A stretch of DNA of 64,000 bases from Candidatus Opimibacter skivensis (lineage in GTDB: Bacteria > Bacteroidota > Bacteroidia > Chitinophagales > Saprospiraceae): NCBI GenBank assembly GCA_016722045.1, contig JADKGY010000008.1:434001-498000 (forward strand), written 5' to 3'. The notes below the pieces were generated by a model. The model did no database searches. It had not been told where the DNA came from and was given only the letters and a program-made list of their open reading frames with translations. Positions 61,301-64,000 of the stretch are shown one piece after another (the stretch's first letter is position 1; the number at the start of each line of letters is the position of its first letter). The position numbers and the translations under genes are program-made.

Positions 61301-64000
61301 GGCCCAAATTAATACCGCCTACAGTGCATGGCTGGCGACAGTGAAAGCAGGTGGTGGCTGTAATGATGGAACAGTAACCAATAATAGTCCAGGTGCACCT
61401 ACAGCTTGTATCGGAGGCACATCAACAGTTACATTCACATATACAAGTGCCTGCGCACCACTTACGACCACTTGTATGTCTTCATTTACGGTGCCTGTAG
61501 ATGCATCGCCTGTGATCACTGCATGTGCAGTCACAAGAACCGTCGAAGGATGCAATACAGGGGCGATTACGACTCCTGTATTTTCAGCTACAACAGTTGC
61601 ATCTACTGAAGCCGTATTTGAAAGCGCGCCCAATAATGGAAATACTTCGGACAATTGTGCGATCACATCAGTAACCTATAGTGATGTTGCTGCAGGAACA
61701 TGTCCTATCGTTGTAACACGTCGATGGACGGTAACTGATGCATGCGGACACACAGCTACGTGTAACCAGACAATAAATGTAGCTGATACTACACCTCCTA
61801 CTGCTAGTAACCCAGCACCTACATCTGTGCAATGTATTGCGAGTGTGCCTGCCCCAGACCCATTAGTAGTGATTAATGAAGCAGATAATTGTAGTACGCC
61901 CACCGTTACATTATTGAGCAATACGAATAATGGAGGAGCAGGCTGTGCAGCAAGTCCTTACATAGCGACAAGAATATATCGCGTCACCGACGCCTGCGGG
62001 AATACGGTCAATGTGACCCATACCATAACTGCCATAGATAATACACCTCCGACAGCAAGTAATCCTGCACCAACATCTGTGCAATGCATAGCTGGTGTTC
62101 CTGCAGCTGATCCATTAGTTGTTACAACAGAAGCGGATAATTGCAGCACTCCGACAGTCACAATACTAGTTAATACAAATAATGGTGGAGCAGGATGTGC
62201 AGCCAGTCCATACATCGCCACAAGAATATATCGTGTGACAGATGCATGTGGTAATACTGTCAATGTAACGCATACAATAACGGCGATAGACAATACCCCG
62301 CCGACAGCAAGTAACCCTGCACCTACATCAGTCCAATGTATAGCTGATGTGCCGGTAGCTGATCCACTGGTCGTAACTACGGAAGCCGATAATTGTAGTA
62401 CCCCTACAGTAACCTTGTTGAGCAATACAAATAACGGAGGAGCAGGTTGTGCCGCAAGTCCTTATATAGCGACGAGGATATATCGAGTGACGGATGCATG
62501 TGGCAATACGGTCAATGTGACCCATACCATTACAGCGATAGACAATACCGCACCGGTCATTGTTACCTGTGCTGTAACAAGAACTATTCAGGGATGTAAC
62601 ACCACAGTGATCACCACACCTCCATTTTCAACGACAACTGCAGCATCGAGTGAAAGCGTATTTGAAAGTTCACCCAACAATGGAAACACTTCCGATAACT
62701 GTGGTATAAGTTCAGTAAGCTATATCGATGTAGCCACTGGAACATGTCCGATAGTTGTAACCCGACGATGGACAGTAAGTGATGCCTGTGGTAATACATC
62801 AACATGCAACCAGACAATCAATATCACAGATACAACACCCCCAACGGCGAGCAATCCTGCACCAACATCTGTACAGTGTATAGCCAATGTCCCCGCACCC
62901 GATCCATTGGTCGTGACAACAGAAGCCGATAACTGTAGCACACCGACAGTAACATTATTGAGCAATACAAATAACGGAGGCGCAGGATGTGCAGCAAACC
63001 CATACATTGAGACAAGAATATATCGTGTGACGGATGCTTGCGGAAACACTGTAAACGTGACCCATACAGTAACAGCAATAGATAATACACCTCCGACAGC
63101 AAGTAATCCTGCTCCAACATCAGTACAATGCATAGCAGATATACCTGCACCTGATCCACTGGTCGTCACAACAGAAGCCGATAATTGCACTACACCAACA
63201 GTCGCCTTACTGAGCAACACAAATAATGGAGGTGCGGGATGCGCAGCAAGTCCATACATAGCGACGAGGATATATCGAGTGACAGATGCATGTGGCAACA
63301 CCGTCAATGTGACCCATACCATAACCGCAATAGATAATACTGCTCCTGTCATTGTTACTTGTGCTGCTACACGAACAATTGAAGGCTGCAATACCTCCGT
63401 GATCCTCACTCCTCCTTTTTCGGCCACAACAGCGGCATCGAGTGAAAGTGTATTCGAAACCACACCAAACAGTGGAAATACCTCAGATAATTGCGGTATA
63501 AGTTCAGTAACCTATATCGATGTAGCCACAGGAAGCTGTCCAATCGTAGTCACACGTCGATGGACAGTGAGTGATGCCTGTGGTAATACATCAACATGTA
63601 ATCAAACAATCAATATCACTGATACAACACCACCAACCGCCAGTAACCCTGCGCCAACATCTGTGCAATGTGTTGCAAGTGTTCCTGCACCCGATCCATT
63701 GGTGGTCATCAATGAAGCTGATAACTGTAGTACACCAACGGTAACACTCCTGAGTAATACAAATAATGGTGGATCAGGCTGTCCGGCAAGTCCATTCGTA
63801 GCGACAAGAATATATCGTGTAACGGATGCATGTGGAAATACAGTGAATGTAACTCATACGGTAACTGCCATTGACAATACACCTCCGACTGCAAGTAATC
63901 CAGCACCAACATCAGTGCAATGCATAGCAGACATACCTGCTCCTGATCCATTGGTGGTCATTAATGAAGCAGATAATTGTAGCACACCTACAGTCACTTT
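58359..64000 (+). CDS. Giant repetitive surface protein (gene C), partial, open at the right edge
   Basis: An open frame of about 1880 codons with no stop before the window ends. The N-terminus MKNQPEPNSALL has a late hydrophobic signal (LICFIIVLLGTYQAKAQ). It then follows gene A domain by domain: DUF7948 (RFLENKGQLENKDVLYYF), SBBP-like propeller (YATYLGGTGDEV), GEVED (DYSDAPATYG to NGEVEDYR), and the CLTQAQINTAY linker. One B unit (61500-61784) follows, then type C units alternating with B units. Its N-terminus is clearly homologous to that of gene A but diverged at DNA level. It probably ends with the same C-terminal module, which lies outside the window. ATG 58359 was chosen because the signal peptide follows and no other Met fits. 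Confidence 0.88.
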   Translation, partial: MKNQPEPNSALLVLQKATSRIPGLICFIIVLLGTYQAKAQVQQAADDKAKMDERVKSTLKENAQTIRFLENKGQLENKDVLYYFQNGNNAVYVEKDRIRFVALKDTLVENDEEHEEAQTEIEPQQGERSREILGSHTFSLYLSGSNPKPGIKLGDAFTTKYNYFLGDDPSAWVSGVRASKELTLEDIYPGIHLRLYSNSDGSMEFDWVMDAGADYTKVKMHFEGQDGLFVDPDGSLKVGLRFTDVKFNIPESYQVTDHGKVPVSFAFAQSNNNTIEFATQSSIDVRYPIVIDPTLSWGSFFDANDTGFDDYLFAVQVDPADGMLYCAGGTNRQVPTNAAPYDANGYLNVVTGLNGAADALPHVAVLYRINSSGTDIVDLTLYGPSTVTSSDNTLAHGLSLSTNNVFISGVTTSTIPTTGSPFDGTRNSGDGFVAIFTKDLGTLIYATYLGGTGDEVLGVTSIRALSDNSFVAGLTANAALPAGYISGSAADNTFGTGSEMYIAKFTANNTLSWGTYVGGTSDEVFNDLEVFGDGRVAFAGYGTGQLTEVNSAAGRSTNTNNTDGIIGVLNATGTAFNYLDEIGGANNDRINDVEIVGETLYWTGSAKSGFPVSASGVYDSSQNGGTDVIVGCVTSVGIGYHSTFYGTTSGDLGNGIRLVTSTNCAGVTTTFLLVFGTVGGSGLPTQNIGSETLFNDTYQGGLDMFFAGFSSNLLNLTYGTYMGGANDDYLGSTGDPRGANHLWVNNVNVYLGTTTHNTIHVPTLVSGGFDLTRTNEASGEDTHLILSIQFPSFIESDYSDAPATYGVPSHTLDCTHLKIGTLLDAESAAVPTTLANGDDTAGSDDEDGISTLPSFSDGGPQTISVTVNNISNTTGATANLYGWIDLNSNGQFEAGEFTSTTVATGFSGSKVLTWTGVTVSGTAANHYLRIRLTTNTLNDNAGTPAVDERSTASASNGEVEDYRAIDLTCPTVTTSASCLTQAQINTAYSAWLATVKAGGGCNDGTVTNNSPGAPTACIGGTSTVTFTYTSACAPLTTTCMSSFTVPVDASPVITACAVTRTVEGCNTGAITTPVFSATTVASTEAVFESAPNNGNTSDNCAITSVTYSDVAAGTCPIVVTRRWTVTDACGHTATCNQTINVADTTPPTASNPAPTSVQCIASVPAPDPLVVINEADNCSTPTVTLLSNTNNGGAGCAASPYIATRIYRVTDACGNTVNVTHTITAIDNTPPTASNPAPTSVQCIAGVPAADPLVVTTEADNCSTPTVTILVNTNNGGAGCAASPYIATRIYRVTDACGNTVNVTHTITAIDNTPPTASNPAPTSVQCIADVPVADPLVVTTEADNCSTPTVTLLSNTNNGGAGCAASPYIATRIYRVTDACGNTVNVTHTITAIDNTAPVIVTCAVTRTIQGCNTTVITTPPFSTTTAASSESVFESSPNNGNTSDNCGISSVSYIDVATGTCPIVVTRRWTVSDACGNTSTCNQTINITDTTPPTASNPAPTSVQCIANVPAPDPLVVTTEADNCSTPTVTLLSNTNNGGAGCAANPYIETRIYRVTDACGNTVNVTHTVTAIDNTPPTASNPAPTSVQCIADIPAPDPLVVTTEADNCTTPTVALLSNTNNGGAGCAASPYIATRIYRVTDACGNTVNVTHTITAIDNTAPVIVTCAATRTIEGCNTSVILTPPFSATTAASSESVFETTPNSGNTSDNCGISSVTYIDVATGSCPIVVTRRWTVSDACGNTSTCNQTINITDTTPPTASNPAPTSVQCVASVPAPDPLVVINEADNCSTPTVTLLSNTNNGGSGCPASPFVATRIYRVTDACGNTVNVTHTVTAIDNTPPTASNPAPTSVQCIADIPAPDPLVVINEADNCSTPTVT
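61500..64000 (+). repeat. Mixed array in gene C: type C units (252 bp, 84 aa) alternating with B units
   Basis: Junction Asp codons give this order: B (61500-61784, 285 bp), three C (to 62540), B (62541-62828), two C (to 63332), B (63333-63620), one full C (to 63872) and a partial C at the edge. C units are exactly 252 bp and B units after the first exactly 288 bp. The C unit reads PPTASNPAPTSVQCIA, PDPLVVxxEADNCSTPTVTL, LSNTNNGGAGCAASPYIATR, IYRVTDACGNTVNVTHTIT. It is an HYR-like fold with four Cys. Confidence 0.93.

Noticed and set aside
62720..63463. A 247-codon minus-strand open frame within gene C
   Set aside because: Antisense shadow of C and B repeats; its own sequence mirrors the repeat periodicity and shows no protein family.
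53880..64000. Genes B and C as frameshifted pieces of gene A
   Set aside because: Each has its own signal peptide, gene B has a complete tail module and a following hairpin, and gene C has a separate head with a promoter upstream.

Overview
The window looks like a chromosomal segment of a Bacteroidota bacterium, most likely Saprospiria (inference). The supporting evidence is: TAnnTTTG -7 promoter boxes with almost no Shine-Dalgarno sites; a TonB receptor / large secreted protein / PorV-like cluster typical of type IX secretion (T9SS) organisms; DUF7948-SBBP, GEVED and HYR-like surface modules; and a CarB that lacks the C-terminal regulatory domain.

Positions 1-24,000 are mostly ordinary chromosome. 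A translation operon (rplM-rpsI-rpsB-tsf) ends at a good terminator and is followed by pyrH. Next come a minus-strand pair (PagL-like lipid A deacylase and a GIN-domain lipoprotein, overlapping by 4 bp), a di-heme cytochrome c peroxidase whose signal peptide is out of frame by one base in a poly-A run, a minus-strand pair (TIM-barrel isomerase and 2-hydroxyacid dehydrogenase), and carB. A three-gene envelope cluster follows: TonB-dependent receptor, 1372-aa secreted protein and PorV/PorQ-like barrel. Then come greA-HIT, tRNA-Phe, a degenerate MtfA-like membrane protein and a double NTF2-like secreted protein.

Positions 24,200-64,000 are a giant-adhesin locus of three related genes on the plus strand. 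Gene A (24409-53235) encodes about 9608 residues: signal peptide, DUF7948, SBBP-like propeller, GEVED, two 96-aa-type (B) units, 32 tandem 74-aa units (type A, 222 bp), 58 tandem 96-aa units (type B, 288 bp), and a 431-aa C-terminal module. Gene B (53880-57638) has a different N-terminus, one minimal B-A-B repeat set and the same 431-aa C-terminal module. Gene C (58359 to beyond the window) has the same N-terminus as gene A, then B units alternating with a third unit (type C, 84 aa, 252 bp). All repeat periods are exact multiples of three. Gene A also carries a nested higher-order repeat of 1152 bp (four B units) in four near-identical cycles. Together the three genes look like a domain-shuffling, recombination-driven family of cysteine-rich surface fibres.

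The best candidates for something undescribed are this giant repeat family with its shared dockerin-like C-terminus ending SVPRN, and a promoter-plus-terminator arrangement ahead of greA that resembles the E. coli GraL leader RNA. All functional calls come from reading the sequence. No database search was run.
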